Shown here one piece after another: positions 47,026-57,893 of a stretch of 64,000 nt of DNA; position 1 is the stretch's first letter; the number at the start of each line of letters is the position of its first letter. Origin of the DNA: Alitta virens (Eukaryota > Annelida > Polychaeta > Phyllodocida > Nereididae); contig OW028583.1 in the NCBI GenBank assembly GCA_932294295.1, forward strand, positions 833,501 to 897,500. Direction: 5' to 3'. The translations under genes and the position numbers were made by a program. The notes below the pieces were generated by a model. That model worked only from the letters and a program-made list of their open reading frames with translations, searched no databases and was not told the origin of the DNA.

Positions 47026-47336
47026 AGTGCAGTATAGCGGACCCAAATGTATGCCCATATTTGGCACCCATTAAAACAACATTTTATCAAATATTTCACA
47101 AGTTTGAAGTTCTAGCACAATTAAAATAACATTTGGTGTAGATGAGCTGGGGTTTGGGGGCAGTAGCCCCCAAGAAAAAGCAAAAATAAACGCTGTCTTT
47201 ACCGTGAAGATGAAACCGCCATCATAACTACATTTGTTTGTGACGTCATACATAAATTTCAAGCATTTTTACGTCATAGGCCTGGCAATGAGGCTCGTTA
47301 AATATGGTCATAAATCTGGGTCCGCTATACTGCACT
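47026..47336. mobile_element. MITE family GGACCC, copy D
   Basis: It opens AGTGCAGTATAGCGGACCCA and ends GGGTCCGCTATACTGCACT, 311 bp, same orientation as copy B, with an internal TGACGTCA near 47242. Confidence 0.85.
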
Positions 47337-47825
47337 TTTTCCATGATTTTTAATAGATTTAAATGTACTAAAGTTCAATATTATTTCTAAAGGTTGATGA
47401 CTTACTCAACGCTCGTAATATAATTTGAAATCTCTCTTTACATAAGTTTCGGTTTCATTTGGTAACTCATCTCATGAATGTATCGCACACGAGACTACCA
47501 CCCATGATACGCCTGCTAACGTGTACTTTAAACCTGTGAAAGAAATCGACAATTTACGAACCTCACAATAATTACATGGTTATCAAATAACCACTGCGAT
47601 ACAAATTCCAAATCTCAGACACATTACCCATTATACAAGTCCTAGCGAAATAAGATACGTGATTCTTAACTCACCGAAGCATTGATTCGCTATTGAAAAT
47701 ATACACAATATCATTGAATATGGGGACTACACATTATGTAGCTTCTGTACCAGTATACAGAAACCTATGACTCATAGCTACATACATACAGTCCCTGTGT
47801 GATATATATATACTCTTCGATTCAT

Positions 47826-47990
47826 ACTACATGTATAACAACAGTCCGCCCCCTCTTATAACGACCTCATTCTGATCTCAAAACTTATACGTTATAACCG
47901 TGTTTCGTTATACGTGGTCTGGTGTTAAACGATATAACCAGACTTGTTATAAGTGTGCTTGTTAATGACAGTTATACATGGGCCTGGATT
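47826..47990. mobile_element. Tigger-like MITE fragment
   Basis: It shares GCACACTTATAAC-type segments (on the opposite strand) and repeated TATAACG units with 44648-44930. Confidence 0.4.
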
Positions 47991-48569
47991 GTATATCATC
48001 ACTGACCTGACATGAACTTTCTTTATGATACATACTCCCAACTTTTCAGAATGACACTCTATGCACACCAGGAAATAAATTCAGAAGTGTGGATACAAGC
48101 CTGTTACCAAGCAGCCGATAGAACAACGATGTTTATATCGGCGATAATGACCAATTTCTGTATTAATCAGCCAACATGTTAAACATTTGTTAAATTATCA
48201 TGTATTGTCATCATAGTTTGTCGTGTAATGTGTATTGCGATAATTGAATTTTAATTTCCTCAAGTAGAATGAAAACGTAATATTCAAACTTCAATTAATC
48301 AATTCTCCAACAAAGCCACCCTTCGAATTCAAATACATAGTAATTAAAGCGGTTTTTTAATTTTACTAGTATTGTTATTTATAATGACAACTATTTTAAT
48401 TGGTGTGTTACATTTTAAGCCTACATTAAATTTACAAGATAGTTTATACAACGGATACTGTATTTATACATACATTTTGTCTGAGCAACGCATTCACTGT
48501 AAACGCAACATTTTAATTAAATATTTTGATGTGCATTATTCCACGTCAGCATTTACATATCATAAATAT

Positions 48570-48942
48570 TAGGGTTGTACGCCTTTATCTTTTTAATGAT
48601 ACGATATGTATCACGATACAGTAAAACCGATAAGTATCGCTAAGCTGCATCAATAGGAGAATTAAAGAAAGCCTACAGTAAATGACAATTAACAATGAAA
48701 TATCATGAACAAATCTCTATGGAATAATTCCAGTCTGTTGGTTAATGTCATTGCAATTAAAATAGGCTGATATTTTTCTTCAAAAACACTGGATAATCTG
48801 GGTAGCAGGTGTTTGTATGCAAAAATCTCCGATTTGCATATCGTTTAACTGTACCGTTATTATTACATAACGATTATCGATACCTGCATCGTCATCCTTG
48901 TACCGGTACAAACGGTATATCGAGAACCGGTGTACAGCCCTA
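48570..48942. mobile_element. hAT-like MITE, copy 2
   Basis: Ends TAGGGTTGTACGCC and GGTGTACAGCCCTA. The flanking octamers ATAAATAT and ATAAATAA match at 7 of 8 positions, as expected for a hAT 8-bp target duplication. Confidence 0.8.
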
Positions 48943-49789
48943 ATAAATAAATATATTAACAGTGAACACACCACTTAACGGAATATCTATCAATATCAAT
49001 AATCAGATGATCAGCTTATTACTCAAATATGATTATGTCATTGATAACAATCAACAATGTCATTGTATAATGTCACAAGACTACTGATAATATGTAAATT
49101 ATCCAATCCTCAAATCGGTACATCTGCACCGCATTCGATGTCAGAAAATCTTTCATTTGAATCCTTGAAGATAAATATTATCAATTTCGTCTTATCATTA
49201 TCAGTACGATGAGCTGTTCCTATCATTATGCATGTTATGAAATACATAGCCTTATCATTTCAATTTCACTTTTTAACTTTACAGTTTTTTCCATAAATAG
49301 CCCCAAGATATGACGCATTTGTAAAATTTCAAAATGACCATTTATCTTTACGCACACCAAAGTTCTGCGGAAAATAACATTAAAATGCTCGACACCTAGA
49401 AGCTCACTTCGATACATATACACTCACAATGAAATCTCAAATTTATCATGATTATTGGGGTAATTTACAAACACAGATTTCAAAATATTATTCGACATTG
49501 TTTAATCAACATTTCTAAATAAAAAATATTTAACTTTTTACAGCATTGCTAACCAAAACACACTACAGCTGCATGAATGATGACAAATTATTTACTATTA
49601 AATCACACTATAAACATTCTTTTGTTTTATGATATAACCATACCATTATTCGGATTACTTATAAAAATCTAGATTTAGTTTCAGACAAAAACACAACCCT
49701 GCTATATCAAATTTCCAACATAAACATTTACAAGAAATATGATTCAATGAATGGACTGATGAATCAATGAATTTCATAACAGCAGACAA

Positions 49790-50030
49790 GGCATACTGAC
49801 CTAATTAACGTCTTTTCTGTTGCAAATTCACTGTTATAAGTTCCCCTTTTTCCAATATATATCTTCTCAATATGTTCCGAGTCTCCACTAAGGCTTAATT
49901 CTTTCGAGAGAGATCGAAATAGCGTCTATTCCCGATCGTGACTCGTTTGTTATGGTGAGGAGGACGAGGTCACGTGACTAGTCAGCTGACAGGGGCTGGT
50001 CATTCTCCTGCTCTCTGATTGGCTGATGAG
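49790..50030 (-). promoter_or_regulatory. Candidate lipin promoter with CLEAR-type E-box and CCAAT box
   Basis: Minus-strand order: CAGCCAATC (NF-Y type, 50018-50026), GTCAGCTGAC (49981-49990), then the palindrome GTCACGTGAC (49969-49978), the core of the TFEB/TFE3 CLEAR motif, followed by about 150 bases of low-repeat sequence. Vertebrate lipin genes respond to SREBP/NF-Y and MiT/TFE factors, which makes a link to lipin plausible. No convincing single donor closes an exon; AG|GTCAGT and GAC|GTTAAT near 49.80 kb are weak options. Confidence 0.35.
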
Positions 50031-51851
50031 GTACACACCTCCTGACGTAGGCCAAACATGGCAAGCTGCCAAGTCTATTCACAAATGGCATTATTAACAG
50101 TATATACCATTGAGTATTTGCAGAAATTCGGTCAAACGTAGCAACTAAATGCCCCAAACAGACGTCACGCCATTATACAACCATTTCGACATCACAAGAT
50201 TAAGTGGCTGATTATCTCAAGTAATTTCACAACAGACAAAATCATATATTACATGCTGAATGTTTTGTAGACACAATAGGCCTAGCTAACATAAAATTGG
50301 CCTATACATGCCAATTTATTCAAGAATATAGTATTATAAAATTTGCAGAAATATCTCAAAGTCATTTCAAATAATTCAAATATATTATTGTAATTTCATA
50401 AATTACTTGCGACAGATATATAGGTCTAGACATTTTAGACATTTTATTATTCACCATCACTCAAGTACATTAATTCAAGAAAATCGATATGCATACCATA
50501 TGCATTTGTTTTTACTTAAATTGAGTGATGATATTCATAACTTCACAATAAAATATTAACTATTCAGCGATAAGCCGATAACATCATATAACGTTAGTTA
50601 ATTTGCAGAATACGCTACGTATAAAATGAATGTCCCTCGGAAAATTCAAATTCCTAAACACCACCTTATCGGTTATCGGTTGTCCTTGACCTTAAGTCAT
50701 AAAACAATTCCCCTTTTTATGTTGATAAATCTGTTTTTATGTTATTGTCCCATTTTTTCTGCTCTTTTTTTTGTTTACTCCTGCAGCCTTGCTGAAGCAG
50801 AGTGCATTGACCCACTGACTGCTTTCTGGCTATTTAGCAAATGTCTAACCCAGTTCTGAGCCACCTGTCTCACGAGTCCTTGACCTTGCTGGTTATGTAA
50901 AATGGGTTAGCGATGCTTAGCATAACCTTTGGTGTAAAGCATCCCCCAGCAGGTTGCAGAGCTTGCTAAACATCATCCCTAACTAGTTTTACACCCACTA
51001 GGCCACTATTGTAGTGTAGTAGTAATTTATTATTATGAATAATAAACATGTCACTAATGCTGTTATATAATTGGACAACATTTGATTAAATTTCAATTTA
51101 ATTATGAATATAAAACCAATTGAATTTCAAAAATAGTTCACATACATTACTGTGCAAAAGTCTTGAGCCACCTCAAAGCATTATGTGTTATTTGCTCATA
51201 TGCAGACCTTCATCTAAACAAGTGATCCTGCACTGATGTTAGGAAAGAATTTCAGGCAAATTACTCGGCAGCCTCTAAGAGCCAGTTCATGCAGTTTTAT
51301 AAAAAAAAAAAGTGCCCCATGCCGAATAACAGAAATGAACCAGAAGAAATAAACTTTCTTCTCTAGTATTGTTTTCCTATTTTATGTCTGTAATTCATTC
51401 AGGGTAAGTATGTTCAACCCTGCAGGCAACACAATAATCACGTATTAAATGTATTTCCTTGCCGTAGCATCAATTCGAGGATAGCTCAAGACTTTTGCAC
51501 AATACTGTATAATCATTTCATCTAATATAGTAATAATCATGACATTAACAATTAATCAATGTAGCAGGCAAGGTGGTAACACAAACAAGCAAGTTAAAAT
51601 CAAGCAAGTTAAAATCATTACTGTTAATGGATGGGCCATGGCGTCGCAGAGCCAAAACCTCAAGAAAGTCCTTCAGATGAATAAGCAATTAATATTAACA
51701 AAGTTCCTTAATTTTAATGTTGGGCATTTAATGAATCAATGAATCTATGAATCAATATTTGACGATCAATCAACCAACCAAACAACAAATCAATCAATCA
51801 ATCAATATATCAATCAGTCAGACAAAATCTACTTAAATTAACGATTCAACT

Positions 51852-52168
51852 AATAGTCTTTTCACTAAGCAGCCATGAATTCAGCAGGACATAAGTCTTT
51901 CCTTTCCTCTTATTACTCATTTTGCTTTTCAGACACAGTAGGTAATAACTGATTCCATTAGTACAATTTCTCAGAAAAATAACAAAAATCAACTGAATGA
52001 TAAGGTGTCGAATATACATTAAAATGCACAAAAAATACTGCTGCTAGGATGCACTCTGCTTCAGCCAATCACAGCCAAGGGTGGGAACTTTTTCAGCCAA
52101 TATAATTGCAGTATTCTGTCATAGCCACCTGGTGGAAATACAGAGAACCTTCAGTGAAAATCCACCAT
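51852..52168 (-). mobile_element. AATAGT-family MITE, copy 4
   Basis: Same orientation as copies 2 and 3. It lies next to the segmental duplication that begins about 50 bases further on. Confidence 0.8.
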
Positions 52169-52215
52169 TACATGAACTTTTTTTTACTCAGTATTTACCT
52201 TCAATACTTTTACGT

Positions 52216-53010
52216 GTTATATTATTCTTCGGTAAGTTTTGCCGTGTTGATTCTGCATGTCAAGCGGTTATTCATCTTGCGTCGTACCACTAATCTTAAT
52301 ACTATAACCAGCCTCGTGGAACGTAATCAAATTTGCATACGAATGGAGATGCGTGTTCAGCACTTTTTTTTTCTGTAATTTTTAATATTTTTTTATGTAT
52401 GCATCGCCTAACACGCTCATAAAAAGCGAAGGAAAGCTCGTAAGTCTAAATCACTCGAGCAACGGGCAAGCCATATATTCACAGAGACAAAGCGAAATGC
52501 ATTCGAAGCAATTTTTTTCTTCTTCTAAATTACAACGAAGCAAGTTAAGATAATTGTAATTCAAGTATTCCTAAAAGTAGTAAAGATTTTCTGAAGTAAA
52601 TTTACCAATCTATTGTACAATCAACCCCCATTTATCCGCACACCTTCGTCCCCCAGTTAACTGTGCGGATAAATGAGGGAACCGGATAACTGAATATAAA
52701 TGCACTAAGTAGATTTGTTCCCAGTGTGCGGATAGCGAGGGAAGCGGATAAGTGACGTCCGGATAAATGAGGGTTGACAGTATGTACTTCTCTGATAAAT
52801 TGTGAAGTCAAATTCTTTTATTAGCAGAAGTAATTAAAATTGACGAGTTGAAATAACAGGTCAATAATCATTGTTTTTTGTACACACTGTCTGTACAGAA
52901 CACAATGCAATCTAAAATCTACATAGCTCACAGCAAGCAAACCTGTTCAAGCATGAGTCTTTCTCAACTTACAGAGGAATACACAGTCAGCCGAGCAGCT
53001 GCTGTAACAC
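52216..53010. repeat. Segmental duplication, copy A (with MITE)
   Basis: Aligns with 53380-54015 through shared stretches such as CATCTTGCGTCGTAC, GGAGATGCGTGTTCAGCAC, GAGACAAAGCGAAATGCATT and CCTGTTCAAGCAT. The excess length is mainly the MITE at 52618-52780. Confidence 0.85.
52618..52780. mobile_element. Pogo/Tigger-like MITE, copy 2
   Basis: It starts CAATCAACCCCCATTTATCC and ends GGATAAATGAGGGTTGACAG, flanked by TA on both sides. It is missing from the paralogous segment at 53380-54015. Confidence 0.8.
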
Positions 53011-53034
53011 GAAACGAGTAAGATACTCTTGGCC

Positions 53035-53150
53035 CAGATAATTACATAGATCTTTGGCATCTTTGCCCAGATAATTACTACCCCTTTCCCCAGTTAATTA
53101 CAACTCTTTGCCAAGGTAATTACAACTCTTTGCCCAGTTAATTACAGCTA
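53035..53150. repeat. Short tandem array of CTTTGCCCAGTTAATTACA-type units
   Basis: About five imperfect units of 22-28 bp, each with a TAATTA core. Confidence 0.7.
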
Positions 53151-53379
53151 AACTGAACAAACCAATTACTGTTATGTTTACTTAAGCTGAAGCATTCCAT
53201 AAAATATTCTAAATCAATCAATCAATCAAACAAACAATCTAATCTATCTATCTGCCAATTCATCTATTATGATTATACATATATATATGAATACACGTCA
53301 ATTACAATTATTACATGATAACTTTGGAATTTTTGAAATATAATATATTTTATGGTTACATAAAAAACTTTCACAAATT

Positions 53380-54015
53380 AAATATTATTCAACGTAAGTT
53401 GCGTCGTTTTAATTCTGCATGTTTAGCAGTTATACATCTTGCGTCGTACTATTATTCTTGATACCATAACCAGCCTCTGTAAGGTAATCAAATTTGCATA
53501 CTAATGGAGATGCGTGTTCAGCACATTTTTATTTTCTAATTTTTTTCATGTATGCATCGCATAACATAACACCCTCATAAAAAGCAAAAAAAAGCTAATA
53601 AGTTGAAATCACTCAAGCGCAGTGGTGTAAGCCATATATTCATAGAGACAAAGCGAAATGCATTCGCAGCTAATTTTTTTCTTATAAATTACGCCGAAGC
53701 AAAATAATTGTGTCTAAATATACCTAAAAGTCGACGTAAAAGATCTCCTGAAGTAAATAGACCAATCTAAATTTATCTGCTTCTCTTGTGAGTATGTAAA
53801 GTAAAATTCTTTGCAAGCAGAAATAATTGAAATTCACAAGTTGATATATTTGGTCATCTGTTTTTGGACACAATTCTCCGTGGCGAACAAAACATGAGTT
53901 ATTAACATACAGAACACACTTCAATCTAAAATCTACATAGCTTACAGCAAGCAGACCTGTTCAAGCATAAGTCTTTCTCAACTCGAGGAGTATACAGCCA
54001 AGCTGCTGTAAATTG
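53380..54015. repeat. Segmental duplication, copy B (no MITE)
   Basis: Paralogue of 52216-53010. It preserves the apparent empty site for the pogo-like element near 53765. Confidence 0.85.
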
Positions 54016-54916
54016 CGGAATGCAAAAACAATCGCGTTCCGACTCCTAAGATAACCATATGATGGTTATCCTACATCACTTGAGGTGCAAAAATTCAAGG
54101 TGACCCGTTTTCAAGATGTTGGAGGTATGACATATAACCCCCACTTGGGGGGAGGGGGTATAACTACAGGGCAGGTAGTCTCCAGGTACCCTCTCCACTT
54201 CCAGCCACTTCCTCAGAAAGCCCTGTGACCTTTTGCTCTTGTTTGTTTGCTCAACAGGAAGGGGTGCACTGGGCAAATATCAAAATGCCCCTTGCATAAG
54301 CATATATTATGATAAGTATGATGTTTTCATCTAGACGGAGGGCAAAAAACCGTGAGAAATCATGTCGAGAAGTCCCTCGAAAATCATCGCGAACATTCAG
54401 AATGAGAATGAAGGAATTATAAAGTATTTTATTAGTCACTTTTGTAATTCAGATTAAGACTTAGTGTTAAGAAGTTGAGAAGATCAACAATAACCAACAA
54501 CTTGTTTGAGGTACTTATCAGAAAACTTGTTTGTCCGACAACATATTTGTTGCTGCGGTGAAAACACTGGTGAAGACTAAAGGTAGCCTATACTACGTGT
54601 GTGTGCTCACACATACTCCGAACTGTTTACTGTTTACACTGAAGGATTTCTGAAATATTATGAAAGAACGAACATTTACACTGAAGATTGAATCATACGT
54701 ACCAAATATTTTTGTTGATTTTATATCTCGTTGTAATGTAGTTTACAAATATTATGTTCAGTGGAATTTCGTACCACAAAACCACCTCACTAATAACTGC
54801 TTCATAATTACGATCACCACAAGAGGGCACCACTTGTAATTCAACCAATATTTGACCTCATTTAACCTCATCATTAAGAGCACCTCACCATTAACACCAA
54901 TGTTTCTAAAGATGGT

Positions 54917-55070
54917 GGGTGGATGGATTAGGGCTTTACGTCCTGTATTTCTGCACCTGATGGGCTAATTAGGACAGGCAGGGACCATGGCAATGAGATG
55001 GAGGATGAAACAGCCATCCAACTTATATTAGGCTCGACCGGGAATTGAACCCGGGACCCAGTGGTTGAAA
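54917..55070 (-). mobile_element. tRNA-derived SINE lacking the box-A end
   Basis: Same family, with a well-kept box B (GGTTCAATTCCC), but it breaks off at GGTTGAAAGC before box A. It is therefore 5'-truncated and has a small internal duplication (TATATTA). Confidence 0.8.
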
Positions 55071-55983
55071 GCTAGTGACACTAAATATGGCCTTCACAAA
55101 ATTAAGTATTTACATCTCGCATCAGCTTAAAATTTCGAGGACATCTGTTTAATTGAATTGAGCCAAGGGCAGGTCAAGGGCAGGTCAAAGACCTTATCAT
55201 CACCTGAACAAATAGACCACAACAAAGAGAGAAATATTTCGTCATAGCGACAAATTCTCAGCCTACATGTAATCGTTAGAAATAACAAATTAAAGCACTG
55301 GTCTGCATGGATAATTTTAACATTCTTAAATTTGGCAAAAACAATGGCCACAGAAGTGTATTATTTGAAGCGACTCAGATCTAATTGAATCTAATTCGAT
55401 ATATTCTTTGTCACAATGGCTTTATTGTGCTTTCCTGTCATGAACATATATATGCCAATGTGTGATTGAAATTAAATCAAGGTTCAGGATATTATTATGT
55501 ATAGTCATGTGCATACTTTTAGAGTTTTTGTCAATTGTTTTATGGAATTGTTAGCACTGTGTTGGTCTAATTACTACAATCAATAGGTTAAAATTTCCTA
55601 GAAATTCCATTAGGTCAATTAACAAAGGTGATACATACAATGCGAAATGATTTAATTTAAACCCCCCCCCCCCCCCTTTTTCTATTAAAAAAAATAGCAT
55701 CTCCCGCAGTGGACACATCATCATGAATCATTGAACAACGTGTCAACTCAACAATATTAAAATGTCTCACACCAGATTGTTTATTACCCTATAATTAGAA
55801 CACATTTGCATGGAATATTACCACATAGCTGTCTTGGCAATGGACCCAGCCAGCTGACTGCTGAAGATGACGCCGGTGCCAAAAGAAAAAAACGTTGTCT
55901 CACACACAAATAACCAATACAGAGCCTTAATTTCTGGACCAGGATTATCTAATACACCTTAGACATCTAATTACAGCGCTTAC

Positions 55984-56120
55984 CTCTTAGAAACAGCTCT
56001 GAAGTTTCGCCAATTGGCTCATTTCCACAACTGACCGACACCAAATTTCACTCAGCTCGGCAAGCCATGTTGATGCCTCATTAGCATAACTATGTCACCT
56101 AGATCCAACGGACCAATCAG
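55984..56120 (-). promoter_or_regulatory. Candidate distal untranslated first exon and promoter (lipin?)
   Basis: On the minus strand a consensus donor, CTAAGAG|GTAAGCGC, sits at 55984/55983. Upstream are a CCAATTGG and, about 30 bases beyond an ATGGCTTG, a CCAAT-type GATTGGTCC (near 56113). The composition is GC-richer than its flanks. Splicing to the acceptor at 37715 would make a roughly 18 kb first intron. Alternatively it is the first exon of an unrelated transcript. Confidence 0.3.
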
Positions 56121-57893
56121 AAATCAGGTCATGGTGGCCCCCACATTTCCTCAATATAAAATTACACCGTGGACGTATTTATGACTGTGTATACAAATAC
56201 CATGGAGACTGTCACGCTACACGTACACCCTGATGTTTTGCTTTTATTTTCCACAGTGAAACATTTAAACATAGACTGCTGAAGCAGCATGCCCTCAGCA
56301 TGCAGCAAACTAACTTCAGAACATTAACAAATGTGGGTATTCAGTTCTACCACTGAGAATGCCATTTAACAAGAACACTTGCTTTAACATTGTACAAAGT
56401 TAAAGCAAGAAACAACTAAAAATAAAGAAAAATGGAGTGTCACCATAGTTAAAAAAATTTGTCTGACACCAAATGCATGTTAATTCAATGAGAAAATTTA
56501 AAATAATATGTTTCCAAGTGCTCATAAGAATGGTTTTAAATTCACCACAGATATTTTTCCATATTGTGTGAATACTAAGTTAAGTTATCTCTGGTGACTC
56601 CATGGTTATCCCATCTTTTTAGAAAAGTATAGGTCACCATCAATATAATGAAGCTGCATGACATTGAATGTTTGTTCCACTGCATCCGGCCCCCTGGTGG
56701 TAAAAACGAAATTATTTGACTAGTTCTTGCATATAAATGATATATGGGACATTTTACTGTGTACTTACTGTGTTTTTGTCCATGCATGAAAGTGAGATTA
56801 CTAAAATGCTGCAAGAAACCATTGCAACGGCGCTTTTCGTAATTCTCACAAGAGGGCACACTTGTGTTTATGACGATCTACACAGTGTGGCGCTGATGAT
56901 ACCCGCATTTCTTTAATTAGCTTAAGAGGGGAACATTTGAAAATTCTTTCAAAAATTATATATGCACTTTGTCTATTGGATGCAATACGGATTTTACCAT
57001 GCAATAGATGAAGCTCTACAAACATTTTGTAACAGGAAAAAATGCAACAATTGAAAACACCTTAAGCTGTTAAAAAATAAAAACAGTATATAGACATGTA
57101 ACTCGTGGAGGAAATTACATTGTGGTCCTTTTTGTGAACTCTATATAGCCTATGCTTATTGTATTGTAAATTCGAGCAAATAATTTATAAAAAAGAGAAT
57201 TTTTTTCATTGTGCGTCATTAGTTCTTTTACTTGTTACTTATAATTATATACTTCTCTTATTTTTCTTCTTCTTTGATTCTGTCAAAATTAATGTATCAA
57301 TTTTTAGAAAACTGCTTGTGCTGATGACCTCACTATGAGCAGGCGCGAATCCTGAGAGGGGGCATTGCTGTGCGCCCCCCCCCCCCCCCCACCTCCTGTC
57401 AGTGCCTATTTTACATTGCTAATAGCCATCAGTCAAGGAGAGGCACAGGTAAAGTTAATGACAGGCAACCCCCCCCTCCCGTCTGAAATTTCATTTTATT
57501 GGTAACAAATTATTCTGCTTCTGCATTGCTATATAGGAAGTGTTACATTGCATTTACCATGAAAATGACCTAACAATAAAGTATATTAATTCACTGGTGT
57601 CACTATAAAATGTAGTTGGCAGTAAGCTACAGGAAATTCTGTGGCCCAGAAATTTGAGATGAGATAACTGGAAGAAGCTCAAGTGCTTCTCGCAAACAAT
57701 GAGCCTGCTGTGACCTGGCTATGTATACAAGATTAATCTACACAAGTTGCTATGTGTGCACAGGTGAAAGTATATAATTCAATCTGCAAATTCATAATTG
57801 CACCATGTCATGAGATTTCTTAAGAGGCCTCTTGGATTGATTAATTAAATTTAAGTTGCTGATTAATTCTCTGTTCTTGCATTCCATGAAAAT
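56121..57893. other. Intergenic stretch before the methyltransferase array
   Basis: No gene seen. It includes AT-rich sequence and a run of C near 57376-57391 within a GC-rich block that resembles a repeat boundary. The promoter of the first methyltransferase gene should lie near its 3' end, but I see no clear TATA or CCAAT element. Confidence 0.3.

Larger units (their letters stand above)
37716..55983 (-). other. Large non-coding span upstream of lipin coding exon 1, likely first intron(s)
   Basis: No coding exon is supported in these 18 kb on either strand. The longest open frames (about 120 codons near 45072-46001) coincide with repeats. Contents: MITE-like elements at 38705-39238, 39293-39600, 41876-42076, 42585-42906, 44648-44930, 45780-46102, 47026-47336, 47826-47990, 48570-48942, 51852-52168 and 52618-52780; a segmental duplication at 52216-54015; a SINE at 54917-55070; and candidate first-exon regions near 40.8 and 49.9 kb. 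Confidence 0.5.

Noticed and set aside
51760..51830. CRISPR-like array
   Set aside because: The repeated AATC units are a simple (ATCA)n sequence; no spacer structure, and the genome is animal.
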